Assembly (NCBI GenBank): GCA_024195265.1
Contig: JAJLRJ010000003.1
Coordinates: forward strand, 30,436,227-30,500,226
Source of the DNA: Dendrophyllia cribrosa
Taxonomy: Eukaryota > Cnidaria > Anthozoa > Scleractinia > Dendrophylliidae
Direction: 5' to 3'
Length of the DNA stretch: 64,000 nucleotides
The translations under genes and the position numbers were made by a program. Positions within the stretch are counted from its first letter, which is position 1. Every line of letters begins with the position of its first letter. Of the stretch, positions 33,134 to 45,359 are shown one piece after another. A model generated the notes under the pieces. It was not told the origin of the DNA. It searched no databases and was given only the letters and a program-made list of their open reading frames with translations.

Positions 33134-35511
33134 GATGCCCTACAGAAGACGCTAGCGTGCCATTTGAAACCAAAGACATCAACATGTCAGAATACTTGAA
33201 CACAGCTCGAGCCGAGAACTTTATCGGTCGTCAGTGGCTATATAGAGAGATTGAAGATACATTTAAAGATGGTGACATTGCTGGGGTACTAATAATAGGA
33301 AATCCAGGCACGGGTAAATCTGCCCTTGCCTCACAGCTGATTTGTTCTCAGACAACAAGTTCCAATATTCATGCTCATATTCTAGGATACCACTTGTGTA
33401 AGTACTCTGACAAAAATACACAAATGGCAGGAAAGTTTGTTCGAAATTTAGCGGAGATGATAGCCCGCAGGCTGCCCGAATATGGTCATCTCGTTTCAAA
33501 CAGTTCCTACATTCAACGCTCCTTTGATTCCGACTGCATCCAGTTTCAAGATCCTGTAGGTTGTTTTGAACAAACAATCATTATTCCATTGCGAAACTTG
33601 ACATCTAAACCAAGTGAAAATTGGTTTATTGTACTAGATGCCTTGGATGAATGTCTTGCACAAGGTGACACAAGTCATAGCATTGTTTATCTGCTGAACA
33701 ACAAGATTGATCGGTTTCCACCGTGGTTAAAGCTCATTGTGACTTCACGGAATGAATCAGATGCTTTCCTGTATTCAAGCAAAGTAAAGAATTTAATTAT
33801 TGATCCTGAAGATTCAAGAAATCTTGATGATATCGAGCTCTTCGTGACTACAAAACTATATCGAAAAAGTCCTCTGTTGTACCGTATAACGTCGTGGTTC
33901 GGAGATGACAGTGTTGACAGTACAACAAAATTGATCACCGAGTTACTTAATAAAAGTCAAGGAAACTTCCTCTTTGTCAGAGAAGTACTTCACCATTGGC
34001 AACTCTCAAAGCAAGAATTAGGCGATGCATATGCCTTGCCAAAGACTTTAGGAGATCTTTATCACAGGTACTTCGAAAGACTTTATCCGGATCACGCTAG
34101 AAAAGGGAGCTTTAGGTCTGCAAGGCATGTTTTGGAATTACTGGTTTCGACGTTTGAACCATTAACACAAAAAGAGATCTTTGAAGTTCTTAGAATGAAA
34201 GAGAAGAACCTAGATGAAGAATACGATTTCAAGAATAGATTAAGAGAACTAGGTCACTTTCTGAAATATGGAGAAAACAATACAGTTACACTATATCACT
34301 TGTCGTTAACTGAGTGGCTTAAAAGTGAAAGCAACGAAAAGTTTTTTGTGAGTAAAAAGAAAGGGCATGAAATATTATGTGATTACTACTTCAGTCTCAT
34401 TAAGGACGGAGACAAAAGTACGCTGTCGAAATACATTCTCACTTTAGCGCAACACATTACTTTTGGCGGTTGGAAAAAAGCCTATGTTCAAGAATTTATC
34501 AATTTACCTTCACAGACAGTAAATTCGTCAGATCCGCATACTAACAGGACTCTACTACATCTTGCAGCAACTATCAACAGTAGAGATGTATTAGAACTGC
34601 TGTTAAGGCATTTTAGCTGTATCGATTGCGTTGATAACCGTGGAATAACACCCGCGTTTTTGGCAGCAGAGTATGGACTTGTAAACAATCTGGCATTGTT
34701 GGTCAAAAAAGGAGCCAACGTAAACCGAAAAACAAAGTCGATCGTTGCATTTTACAAAGCCAAGGTGAGAGCAGACTTACCACAAGCCAACATTGATTCC
34801 TACCTATCAGTTGCTTATCACCACATAGACATGCCTGTCGTTCAATCCAAATCGAAATTCTTTGATGCCTCAATGCTTCACGCAGCAGCCCAAGGAGGGC
34901 ACATAAACGTTGTTCGTTATCTTCTTGATAATAATGCTCTCATTTCGATATTGAATGGTGTTCATCTGACCGCTATCCAGTTAGCCGCTGAAAACGGACA
35001 TCTTGAAGTTGTTAAAACTCTGCACGAGGCAGGCGCAGTTGTGGATCAAACCGCTCTTCATCATGCAGCAAATAATAGGCTAGAAGTAGTAAACTTTCTT
35101 TTAGACATTGGTGTCACAGATAAATGTTTGCGATGTGATGGCTCTTTCTACTGGTTGAAAGGAAAACGCCGATTAACAAGCAGTTCTCTCCATCTTTCTC
35201 CTCCTTTCAAAGAAGACTGTATTTATGAAGAAGGATATCTAACTCCAGGTTTAAAGTTTCACATAATAGATAATAGCGTTGTCAAGATGTGCGTCGATTT
35301 GGAGAAAAAATGGCCGGATGAAACCAGCGAATTGTTTGATGACAAACATTTGATTTTATGTCATTCTGCACTTCATGCTGCTGTTGCTTCAGGACACGAG
35401 AAGGTTGTTACTCGTCTTCTTTCCGAAAAACATAATGCGCTGAATTGCTCTGATTATTCGGGAAGAACTCCACTTCATGAAGCCGTTCGAAAAAATATAA
35501 CGCAAAAATAG
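33134..35511 (+). CDS. Copy B exon: NACHT NTPase and first ankyrin repeats
   Basis: Follows the acceptor CTTTGCAG ending at 33133. In the joined protein the P-loop GNPGTGKS is at about residues 398-405 and Walker B WFIVLDALDECL at about 506-517, placing it with STAND/NACHT NTPases close to the TANC and ANKRD50 type. A helical region follows, then ankyrin repeats (TLLHLAATINSRDVLELLL; SMLHAAAQGGHINVVRYLL; AIQLAAENGHLEVVKTL; SALHAAVASGHEKVVTRLL). The frame stops at 35509 after a 2-base excess relative to copy A near 35485-35497; the ankyrin array continues in another frame from 35520. Ankyrin repeats normally bind ligands, and the NTPase drives oligomerisation; both roles are inferred for this protein. 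Confidence 0.85.
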
Positions 35512-36884
35512 TTGATATTTTGCTTGAAAAACAACCGCAGATGATACAATACAAGTGCAAATACTGGCAAGAAGTCGACACGACAGTGCTTAAGTTTGAG
35601 GAATTAGCTGAATACCTTTCAGATATTTGTCATTGTGGATACACTCCTCTTCACCTTGCAGCACGGTATGGCAATCAAAAGTTGGCAATATCGCTTATAT
35701 TGAAAGGGGCTCGGCTTGATGACCGGGATTGCAGTGGAGCCACACCCATTCATGTTGCTGCTTGTCTCAATCAGGCTGGTTTAATTCATATATTTACTCA
35801 TCGAAATGTTAGGGGCGACATCAACACCAAAGCTCGGAATGGATCTACTCCCCTTCACAGCGCCGCGTCGTGTGGTGCTGTAGAGGTCATAGATTTCATG
35901 CTATACATGAGGGCAAACCTGACGGCTGTTGATGATTATGGCCTGACAGCACTGCACTACTCAATTTTTAACATAACATTAAGTCCGTTTGATCAAATAA
36001 GACCTCAAAGGGGTCATTTGTCTAAATTCTTTGAATATAATAAAGAAATTAGGAGTGTGGACGGCTTACATTGGTTAGACACTCTTCTGAAGTTAGTGTT
36101 TAGAGGTTCCAATATCGATGCAGTTGATATTCATGGGCGGACACCATTACACATTGCTGCTCACAATGGTTTAGCTGATGCTGTTAACGTTCTTCTGCAG
36201 AGAAACGCGTCACTGGAAAAGAAAAACAAACACGGAAAAACACCACTGGAAGTGGCGTTTGAAAATGCACCGATCGAACCAGGACAATTTTTGTTTCTTT
36301 CAGCAACCAAAATAGAAGACTTACGCAAAGATTTACACGGCCATGAGATGGTCGTTTTTCTTCTTCTGCATCATGGTGCCTTGTTTGGGGAGTATAAGAA
36401 TTCGGGAAGAAGCTTGCTTCACAGGGCAATTGTAAACCAACAGCATAATATTGTCCATCTCCTTTTACTAAAGGGAGCCAGTTTAACATGTAAAGATAGT
36501 CTTGGACGGACACCTCTTGTTACGTACCTTCACAATGGCGGGGATTGGATGGACGTAGTCCTCCGCGATTTTACTGCATCTGTTGCTATCGAATGTGGAA
36601 ATCCTTTTACCTCTTCAGTGTTACACCTTTTAAGTTATCGCCCCCCGACTGTTTCAGAGGATAATTTTTTCTACTCATGGAAATGCAGTGAACTTGGTTA
36701 CCCAGGGTGTAAAGTGATAAAGGGTCCCCTTGCTGAGGCTATTGAAAATCACCCAAGAAGACAAAGCATAGTAAGTTCCTGCTTGGACGCTGAGGGATTT
36801 ACACCGCTACACAGAGCAGCACAAGGAGCCAATTTAGTAGCAATTCGTTATCTCTTGAAAATGGTGCAAATGATTCTATTTTAA
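35512..36884 (+). CDS. Copy B ankyrin repeats, middle block (after frameshift)
   Basis: Same exon, shifted frame. Many ankyrin units are visible (TPLHLAARYGNQKLAISLIL; TPIHVAACLNQAGLIHIFT; TPLHSAASCGAVEVIDFML; TPLHIAAHNGLADAVNVLL; SLLHRAIVNQQHNIVHLLL; TPLHRAAQGANLVAIRYLL). The frame ends at 36884 because one base is missing near 36858 in the last repeat. The next block is again coding in the shifted frame. The continuity of good repeats on both sides means this was one ORF until recently, or that the breaks are assembly errors. Confidence 0.8.
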
Positions 36885-38299
36885 GCCCACGTGGACACGA
36901 CGCCTTAACATTGGCTGTTCTTCATTCTGGAAGGACTGCGTTGTTGGGATGGTGGCAAATGATGCATGAACCGAATAAACATTTTTTTGATAAAACACGG
37001 GCCGAAGAATCAGCAATTGAACTTCTCCACCACGCAATGAAAAGTCGTGGATACCGAATCAGATGCGACCCCAGCAAACCAGAGCTGACTTTATATCATT
37101 TAGCAGCCTCTCGTGGTCTAGTAAAGTTTATAGAAGTCATGTTCAACGAAAGTGATTTGCACCAATTAGATGTGGACTGCCCCAATTTGGACGGAATAAC
37201 ACCAATGTACCTGGCAAAACTTTTCGAAAATAGCTTACAAAGTTCCTTGTCAGGCTCCAATCCTTGGGAACAAGTCATCCAGATAATTAAAAGTCATGGA
37301 GGTGAGATGCGATATCCGAAGCAGGATGCTGAATATAATTTAATATACAACGGTGTCTATGGCTGGATTCCAAACGAGTTTACATTAGATTTGAGACCTG
37401 GCATATTCCACTTTATCAAGTCGCTTTTGGTATCGTATGAAAAAAGTGAGAACAAGTCGTTTCTTTGTTATTTCCGCCCTAATCTTGATTTAAATCATGA
37501 AAAACACTATTATTATTGGCCGGTGGTATGGATTTGGAGAGATCTCAATGCGTCAGTAGTGCCCGAAATGAAGAAGTTAGAGCAAGATCAATCGAGCTTC
37601 CGAAGAAGCTGGAAACAGTGTTCACGGGAACAGGAACAATTTCGAAAAGACATGAAACGGTGTTCATGGAATATGGTACAATTTCGTCGATACTTGTCGA
37701 GAATTTTTTTACATAGACTGACCTATCCGAAAAATATCGCCCAGACTAAGAAATGGGAAATCTTTAATAAGGTACAACGAAATTGGTTTCAAAAAGAACT
37801 TCTCAATTTGATGAAGATGCGACACGTGGAAGTCTTTCGAAGCTTTGCTTGTGCTAAATCGTTATGTTACAGACTTAAACCACTTTTCCATTTGGATCAC
37901 ATATCATTAAAATTTAGCATTCGGCTATATGAGGAAAGGCCTCATTATAATTACCTTGATTCAATTTGCCTAGACTTACAATTTATCTTCGATGAATATT
38001 TATCACACATGAAAAGAAATCAAATGCCTTGCGAATTCAAATTTAGAGAAAACGAACTCTTCGGTCGTCGTGGTTTTTTCAATGAGCGAATGGAAATATC
38101 CAGATATGGTTTGCATCTTGGTAGTTTCATCATTAAGTGGCCACTGGAATTTTTTTTGAAACGCTCCCTCGGTTTCTTCCATCGATATGATTATCTCAAA
38201 ACCCTCCATGTAGGAATTGAGCCACGTACCTACGTCCAACTTTACACCGATAAACAGCGAGAGTTTATTGAGGAATGTCATAGGAAAATATCATGGTGA
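36885..38299 (+). CDS. Copy B C-terminal block
   Basis: After the second frameshift the frame continues with the rest of an ankyrin repeat and one more unit (LTLYHLAASRGLVKFIEVMF). A non-repeat C-terminal domain of about 300 residues follows. It is rich in aromatic and basic residues, with a helical charged segment (KLEQDQSSFRRSWKQCSREQ). No known domain was recognised in this tail. It ends at a normal stop at 38297-38299. Copy A has no counterpart, as it is cut off earlier. The whole gene would be about 2000 residues if the two breaks are errors. Confidence 0.75.
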
Positions 38300-38640
38300 T
38301 ATTCTGGTTGTGTTATGGCCAATTCGATCAGAGAAGTTTTGATGGACAGATAGCAACCCACTGAGCCATGCAAGACATGAAGCCTAGACTAGTCACTCTG
38401 TTTATGGATGTCGACTGCAGCGACTGATCAGCGTCTCTAAGAAACAACTTCGGTACGGCTTCTTTCCAGGTCTTCACGGTCATGCATTTCGGTGACATAT
38501 CCGAGACGCGCTGCTCGATTCTTCCCTCAGACCACGTGACCCGAAACGCATGACCGCGGCGAAGAAATGAGGCCTAGGTACTAGGTAAAGAAACATCTAT
38601 TCTTAACGTTTGTGGCCTGGTTATTTGGCTTTAATATCTT
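38300..38640. other. Intergenic, nothing recognised
   Basis: Downstream of copy B. No ORF or repeat structure was seen, and no convincing polyadenylation signal directly after the stop. Confidence 0.4.
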
Positions 38641-39093
38641 AAGATCCTCTAAGTGGGAAACAAGTATCTCCTAAACTAAGTTATGGATTCCACGGACATT
38701 TTTTCATCCTCACTAAGATTATTAACTTTTTTAATATATACATATGTTATAGAGAAAACGCGGATTTTAGCAATCACTGAAAAAATAAAAATACAAAGCC
38801 TAATATCTTACAGCAAAAGACTATAAATCTTGCTTACTGTTACAAGATGTAAGTTCTAGATTTTGGTATTTGTAATTTGAATCAGGCAATGTTGCAATTC
38901 TATAAATCAGAATTAGAATTAGGCATTTTAAAATAGAAAATGTAATTATACCTAGTAAAATAGAATACCTAGTAATATAGAAAACAAATTAAATGTTTTT
39001 GTTACTGTCATCAATTAAAAAGCTAGTTGTGACCAGGAAGTAGTTTTCTGTCACTTAAATAAAGTTATTGATTGATTGATTGATTGATTGATC
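38641..39093 (+). repeat. LINE 3' end fragment (L2/CR1-like tail)
   Basis: An AT-rich stretch ending TAAATAAAGTTATTGATTG followed by several GATT units. The minus-strand LINE at 43008-44262 ends in the same way (TAAATAAAGATGATTGATT..), so this is probably a 3' fragment of the same family in plus orientation. Only the tail is well supported; the left limit is a guess. Confidence 0.5.
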
Positions 39094-39387
39094 GATTTGA
39101 CAGAGTCGTTAGATTTTGATTGGATAGTTGAAACAATAGCAGCCATAAATTTTTAAAAGATATCAAAAACTTAAAAATAAACTGTCGAGTGTCAACGGTA
39201 CGGAATGCAACACTATATGCTCAGCAACGTCATCTATGCATTACGCTGATAACGAACTTGCAAACGGCTTCATATCATTGCTGCGGAACGAGCGTAGCGA
39301 GTGAGCAGCAACATAATCAGGATTTAAGAGAAATATATGAGAAAAAAATATAAGCTACGAAAAATCTCGATTTGATCGCTTTTTACC

Positions 39388-39592
39388 AGAATTCACTGCG
39401 CCACGCACACATTTTGGGCCAGAATTCACTGCGTCACGCACACATTTTGGGCCAGAATTCACTGCGCCACGCACACATTTTGGGCCAGAATTCACTGCGC
39501 CACGCACACATTTTGGGCCAGAACAGACGCACTTCATTAAAGATTCACTGCGCCACGCACACATTTTGGGCCAGAATTCACTGCGCCACGAA
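39388..39592. repeat. 33-bp minisatellite
   Basis: About five and a half copies of a 33-bp unit (GAATTCACTGCGCCACGCAC then ACATTTTGGGCCA), interrupted by one unrelated 25-bp piece near 39520-39543. Because 33 is divisible by 3, both strands have open frames across it (HSLRHAHILGQN repeats), which are artefacts. Confidence 0.9.
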
Positions 39593-40457
39593 CAATAGCC
39601 TCGCTTACTGCTTCAAGCTGTTTGCTGCGAGATTTGTAATATTTTGGTCCAACATGTGCCAGTCGTAATCGGAACTGAAGTGTCGAAGACTATCGCGAGT
39701 TGAGCGAGGACTGAGAGGCATGGTGATAGGACCGTTGGATAGCAAAGATTTTCGAAGATTGTACGGAATAAAAGACAAATTTATTTTGAAATCACTCCGA
39801 CAGCGGTCGATGAGACTGAGCTGAGCGCGTGGGGACGCGAAACCTGCGCTGAGCGCGTGGAGACGCGAATACGATACGGCTACTAGCTAGTAACGCAACA
39901 TATTCATTATCAATAATTAAGTTAAACCTAAATTTTCACACCTTCCTCGTGGTGAACGCGTCCTTTGCTCAACAATATTCTACAGACATTGCAAGAACTT
40001 GATGCGTGAATTACAAAACAAAATTAGTCTTATCAGCTGGAGTTTTCGTCGATTCATCCCGGTTACATTTGCTTTGCTTTCCCTCAAAAAACGAAAGAGA
40101 AAATTCTGTAATACCAGCGAGGCGATAAAACAGCATTATTACAACAAATTTGCCGCAGCAATTACTATCTTTTGGATACACTAGTACATAGACCTAACTG
40201 AAACAAAGGCTCTGGTCATAATAATATGCGATAGTATATGGGATAGTATGCGTGCTTGAATGCTTACCTTAGGCTAAGTTTCCTGCTTTTGTTTAAAATT
40301 GAGTGTTGGACATCTTTGAATGCACCAAAGGCTTTAGAAAGTTATGTTTATGCTTCGTTTGATGATTTAATGCCGTTTAAGGGGATAATTGCATCAGCTA
40401 CCAATTTTCCATCTGTTCGGATGCCTGAGCTGAAAACTCAACAGGCCAAAAGTATTA
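39593..40457. other. Intergenic, little structure
   Basis: No gene was recognised. A small direct duplication of GAGCGCGTGG.GACGCGAA occurs at 39820-39870. Confidence 0.4.
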
Positions 40458-42000
40458 CAGTCAAACCTGTATTAAGCGGACACCCTCGGGACTCTCGCTA
40501 GCGTCCGCTTAAAGGGGCTATGTCGCGAGTTGACACACAAGCTACAATCTTGAAAAACGTCCGGTGGCTGTTTTTCTAGTTTACGCCATCATAGTCGAAT
40601 CCATTCAATCCGTGTTCACCACATGGTCTCAGATTTTTCACATATGTAAATATCTATTTGTCTTGATTTTGGCCCGGTTATTTTTCCGATTCTGAAATCG
40701 TACGGCTAAATATCTCAATATGTACGAGCAGCGATAGAAATCAGTTTTTTGACCATGGAATGTCATGGACGAAGGTTTTTCTTCTCTTTTGGCTAAATAG
40801 TACATTTTAGCATATTAACATGGTACCAGAGTCTTCGCTTTGTACTTCTTTAACACCACAGACAAACCTTACATTTTTCTCATTTTGTTTCGCTTGAGAA
40901 AAGAGCGATGAAATTGTTGGACTTAAATCAAAACAAGCAATAGCTCTTGTGTACGTGACCACTGGTTCCGTTTCGAGTCCTGTTTCGTATCAGCGAACAA
41001 AAGAATTTTGACAGATAAAAGTGTAAATTAAAGTTACTAAAATTAGGCGAAACCTTGCGACATAGCCTCTTTTAATAGAGAGGTCCGCTGAATACAGGTT
41101 CGTTTTACAATAAATATGGGAAGAAAATTTAGGGACCCAAGCAGCTGGTGTCCGCTTAATAGAGGGTGTCCGCTGAATACAGGTTCGTTTTACAGTAAAT
41201 ATGGGAAGAAAATTTAGAGACCCAAGCAGCTGGTGTCCGCTTAATAAAGGGTGTCCGCTGAATACAGGTTCGTTTTACAGTAAATATGGGAAGAAAATTT
41301 AGGGACCCAAGCAGCTGGTGTCCGCTTTAAGAGGGTGTCCGCTGAATACAGGTTCGTTTTCGTAAATATGGGAAGAAAATCTAGGAACCGATGCTGCTGG
41401 TGTCCGCTTAATAGAGGGTGTCCGCTTAATAGAGGGTGTCCGCTTAATAGAGGGTGTCCGCTGAATACAGGTTCGTTTTACAGTAAATATGGGAAGAAAA
41501 TTTAGGGACCCAAGCAGCTGGTGTGCGCTTTAAGAGGGTGTCCGCTGAATACAGGTTCGTTTTACAGTAAATATGGGAAGAAAATTTAGGGACCCAAGCA
41601 GCTGGTGTGCGCTTTAAGAGGGTGTCCGCTGAATACAGGTTCGTTTTACAGTAAATATGGGAAGAAAATTTAGGGACCCAAGCAGCTGGTGTGCGCTTTA
41701 AGAGGGTGTCCGCTGAATACAGGTTCGTTTTACAGTAAATATGGGAAGAAAATTTAGGGACCCAAGCAGCTGGTGTGCGCTTTAAGAGGGTGTCCGCTGA
41801 ATGCAGGTTCGTTTTACAGTAAATATGGGAAGAAAATTTAGGGACCCAAGCAGCTGGTGTCCGCTTTAAGAGGGTGTCCGCTGAATACAGGTTCGTTTTC
41901 GTAAATATGGGGAGAAAATCTAGGGACCGATGCTGCTGGTGTTCGCTTCATAGAGGGTGTCCGCTTAATAGAGGGTGTCCGCTTAATACGGGTTTCACTG
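40458..42000. mobile_element. TIR element expanded by an 84-bp tandem array
   Basis: The ends are inverted: CAGTCAAACCTGTATTAAGC at the left and GCTTAATACGGGTTTCACTG at the right, so the whole block behaves as one TIR unit. From about 41083 to 41960 it holds about ten copies of an 84-bp unit containing GGTGTCCGCTGAATACAGG and GGAAGAAAATTTAGGGACCC. Some units carry a GTCC to GTGC change, which shows local homogenisation. 40500-41080 is non-repetitive. No clear target duplication or transposase was found. Confidence 0.75.
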
Positions 42001-43007
42001 AAGGAACAAAATCCTTTTCTAAAAAGTTAGCTCAAGTATGATTTCCAAGAATTTTTAACGGGAGCTATTTGGCTCCCTAAGTGATTACAATAGCTGGACT
42101 TTCAGAGAACAAAAAAGCATCTTTCATACCCTCGTGAACGTCAGGAGTAGGTTTTATTGGGTCCGAAAACGTCAGTTTACATTTCCGGTATGAGAACCGG
42201 CTTAACTTTTCATCTAATTGTAATCCGAAAATCTGAGGGCATCCCAAACAGATATTTGGCGAACAATTCTTTGTTTGCCCCTAAGAGGTACACACGACGC
42301 GTAAATAAAACTAACGTACTGGTTGTTGCAGGATCTTTAATGTAGAGATGCGCACACCAGAATCCACTGGAAGTGGGCTGGCAGTCCCGAGGTGACATTA
42401 CGACAAATGCGCAGATTTATTGGACAATATTTCTAGTAACAAAATTAGTTTTCTTCAGAGCTAGGACCAGGGCTATACTGAAAGAAAATTTTGACTTAGG
42501 AAATTCAAGGAGCCATTACAACGTTTTCTTTCACTATAGCCCTGGCCAACGAGAAGACTAATTTTGTAAGTCGAAATATTGGCCATTAAGTCTACCCATT
42601 TGCCATAGTGCCAGCCTTGCATTTACAAAATTGAGTCCTATCATGTGGATGGTCTGTTGATAAAATCCTAACGTGTTACAATATTTAAAAGAAAACTGTT
42701 AAGCAGTACAGTCCAACCCCGGACACCGTAAGGATTAAAGAAACTGTCCGTATTAAAGGGGAAGTATCACGGGAATTTGGATGTTTTTTTTTGGTCAAAG
42801 CCATTTTACAATACCTTTACTTATTTACAAAGTAATACTAAAACACCAAGATAGTGAAATCAACCAATTCTTGAAAGAGAGACAGATTATGCTCTGTTCA
42901 GCCCATTTGGAGACGAAAATGTGGTAACACGGGAGGATCAGTAGCGGATCTAGGGAAGGGACTCCGGGGGGGGCACCCCCGTATACACCCCCTTATATAC
43001 CCCCTCA
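42001..43007. other. Repeat-rich intergenic DNA
   Basis: No gene. 42455-42560 contains inverted arms (CTAGGACCAGGGCTATACTGAAAGAAAA against TTTTCTTTCACTATAGCCCTGG), shortened here as a likely MITE. The region near 42945-43000 with GCGGATCTAGGGAAGG and poly(G) resembles a transposon end. Confidence 0.4.
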
Positions 43008-44262
43008 TCAATCAATCAATCAATCAAATCAATCATCTTTATTTAGTCACGGAATCTCCTTCATAAAAATGCTCTTCCAGAGAGCCGTGCAAAAATCATG
43101 CAATAAAAAAATACAATATTAAATAAATATGGTCATTAAAATTATACTAAATTACAAATATGATATAAACGATTTCAGGCTTGTCTGTCCTTTAATAGTA
43201 TTTGACAGACTATTCCAGAGAACCGCCTCTCTATAGTGGAAGCTATTTTTTCCAGCCTCAGTATACGGTCTTGGTACAAATAAATAATTATGTGTTGAGT
43301 TTCTTAGATTGTAAGAATACAAAGAGTTTGTACTATTAAAAATTTGAGCCAAATGATCAGGTACATTTCGATTTTTCAATTTATACATTATTATGGCTAA
43401 TTGTCTTGTCCTTCGTGTCTCAAGATTATCCCACCCAAGTTCATCCAGTATCTCAACTGATCGTCTATCGTAGTTAGAGGAGGTTATCACCCTGGCAGCT
43501 CTGTTTTGGAGGGTCTGGAGTCTGTTACACATCCCTTTCCCACAACTCCCCCACACTATACTACAATAATCGAAATATGGTAGTACAAGGGAGTAGTACA
43601 TCATAATTAATGTATGATAAGGTATGAGATGCCTTACACGTCTCAGAACGCCAATCCCTCCAGAGGTTTTCTTAGCAATTTTGTCTACATTATCTCTCCA
43701 AGTTAATGATTGATCTATTTCAACACCAAGATATATATACGTCTTATCCCTTACAAGGGGTTTGTGATCGACATGAATATTAAATTGGTGCTGAAGGTGT
43801 TTTATCCTATATTGACTAGCTACAATCATATATTTTGTCTTTACCACATTTAGGCTAAGTTTATTCGCTATTAGCCATGTATGTATTTCATGTAGATCAT
43901 GATTCATTTGTTGTTCCAGAATGTACTCATCAGAATGTGCAACAGTTAAACTAGTATCATCTGCATACATCCGCTTTTTAGAGAAGAGGTTACAAGATGG
44001 AAGATCATTTATGTAAACAATAAATAGTAGTGGCCCAATGAGAATAGAACCCTGTGGTATTCCGCATTTAATTGTGCAGCTATCTGACAGCGCACCATCG
44101 ACAAAAGTTTTTTGTGTTCTATCTGTAAGGTATGAAGCAAACCAATTTAGGCTTACTTGGCATACACCATATTGTTTCAGTTTGTCCAACAAAATTTCGT
44201 GATCCATGGTGTCGAAAGCCTTTTTAAGATCTAAGAATATGACACCATCATCATCATCATGC
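43008..44262 (-). mobile_element. 5'-truncated L2/CR1-type LINE
   Basis: A minus-strand reverse transcriptase frame (43152-44279) starting in the middle of the RT domain: [39 protein letters not shown], then the catalytic MYADDTSLT, and the C-terminal [20 protein letters not shown] and [12 protein letters not shown] blocks. The 3' tail is AATAAAGATGATTGATT followed by ATTG repeats. The first codons of the frame (up to the Asp run) come from flanking CAT repeats at 44250-44262, so the element is 5'-truncated. Endonuclease and first ORF are missing, so it cannot move. The clade is judged by motifs and tail only. Confidence 0.85.
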
Positions 44263-44608
44263 CACAAAACAGGACCCAAGGGGGCAAACGTTTTTCAGTC
44301 TCTAACATTTCCATCTAGCCCCCTCCCCTTTTCCCCCCGTTATTCACTCTTGCTTCAATCGGAACTAGAGGAAGCCTGAGGGAAAACACTTCTCTGTTGA
44401 CTTAGTTTGCCTTCAAATAACTTTTGGATGAGTCTAGGTTCGATTAATTTTTTCATTTGTTTTGTAATATACCCCGGGACATTTGCACAGCTTTGTTGTC
44501 CCCACAAAGGGGCATTTCCCGATGTTTTTCGCTAAATGCTAATGCCCGGGTGATTGTCCCGAGCGGGGGGACATGGGCACTGCTAGAAAGACGTGCATGC
44601 AGAATTAA

Positions 44609-44803
44609 AGAGTCTGACCACCCAGTTTGCATTGCGCGCTTCTCTTATTGTTTTGATACGGCTCTATTCCATATTTGGGCAAGCATATCACCTCTTGCAC
44701 GAGCGAATTTCTCATCTACAATACAGTATGGACTTTCGGGGGCCCTGAAAATGGCGGATGAACCAACGTAGGCGCGCAATGCAAACTGGGTGGGTCAGAT
44801 TCT
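44609..44803. mobile_element. 195-bp MITE with TTAA duplication
   Basis: Terminal inverted repeats of about 31 bp beginning AGAGTCTGACCACCCAGTTT, flanked by TTAA on both sides (44605-44608 and 44804-44807). No coding capacity. A third TTAA-flanked element in this window besides 7261-8064 and 48342-50728, with unrelated ends. Confidence 0.85.
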
Positions 44804-44810
44804 TTAAATA

Positions 44811-44811
<1 letters not shown>

Positions 44812-44869
<58 letters not shown>

Positions 44870-44899
44870 CTCTCTTCTCTCTCTCTCTCCTCCTCTCCC

Positions 44900-44951
<52 letters not shown>
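44812..44951. repeat. (CT)n microsatellite
   Basis: About 140 bp of CT repeats with a few interruptions, beginning a few bases after the TTAA of the preceding MITE. Confidence 0.95.
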
Positions 44952-44954
<3 letters not shown>

Positions 44955-45359
44955 GACTACAAATTAGTCTGTTCTAGGTTCACAGATTTATCCTGTGAGG
45001 TGACAACAATCTCATCAGGCGGACACCTCTCTAAGAAGGACAGCTGGAACAGGTCCCAAGGATGTCCACAGTAGAGAGAGTCATTGTACAATTTGTCTCA
45101 CAACATCCCGTTCCTTTAAATAACCAACACTTTTAAAAATTCAGAAGTTTATGGAATATAGAACATCAGAAAACTGACTGCTGATTGGCTGAGTTCGTGT
45201 GACCCTAATCTAATAATAACTTAATACGATATGCCTTTAATAGGTAGCTCACTCCACCTTCTGCCCGTCAAATGTGGTGGCGCGAAAGAAATCCTGGACC
45301 AGGCTGCAAAACAATCCAAGAAATTTGGAGTGTGGGAATTGATGAAATTTCGTCTTTCG

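Noticed and set aside
39372..39668. ORF with repeated HSLRHAHILGQN, and a CRISPR-like look
   Set aside because: The 33-bp units are contiguous with no unique spacers, and 33 is a multiple of 3, so open frames on both strands are expected by chance.
40458..42000. Possible CRISPR array
   Set aside because: The 84-bp units are direct tandem copies without variable spacers, in a eukaryotic repeat context.
43008..44262. RT ORF as a host gene
   Set aside because: It starts mid-domain, has a LINE tail and lies in a truncated copy, so it is a dead retrotransposon.
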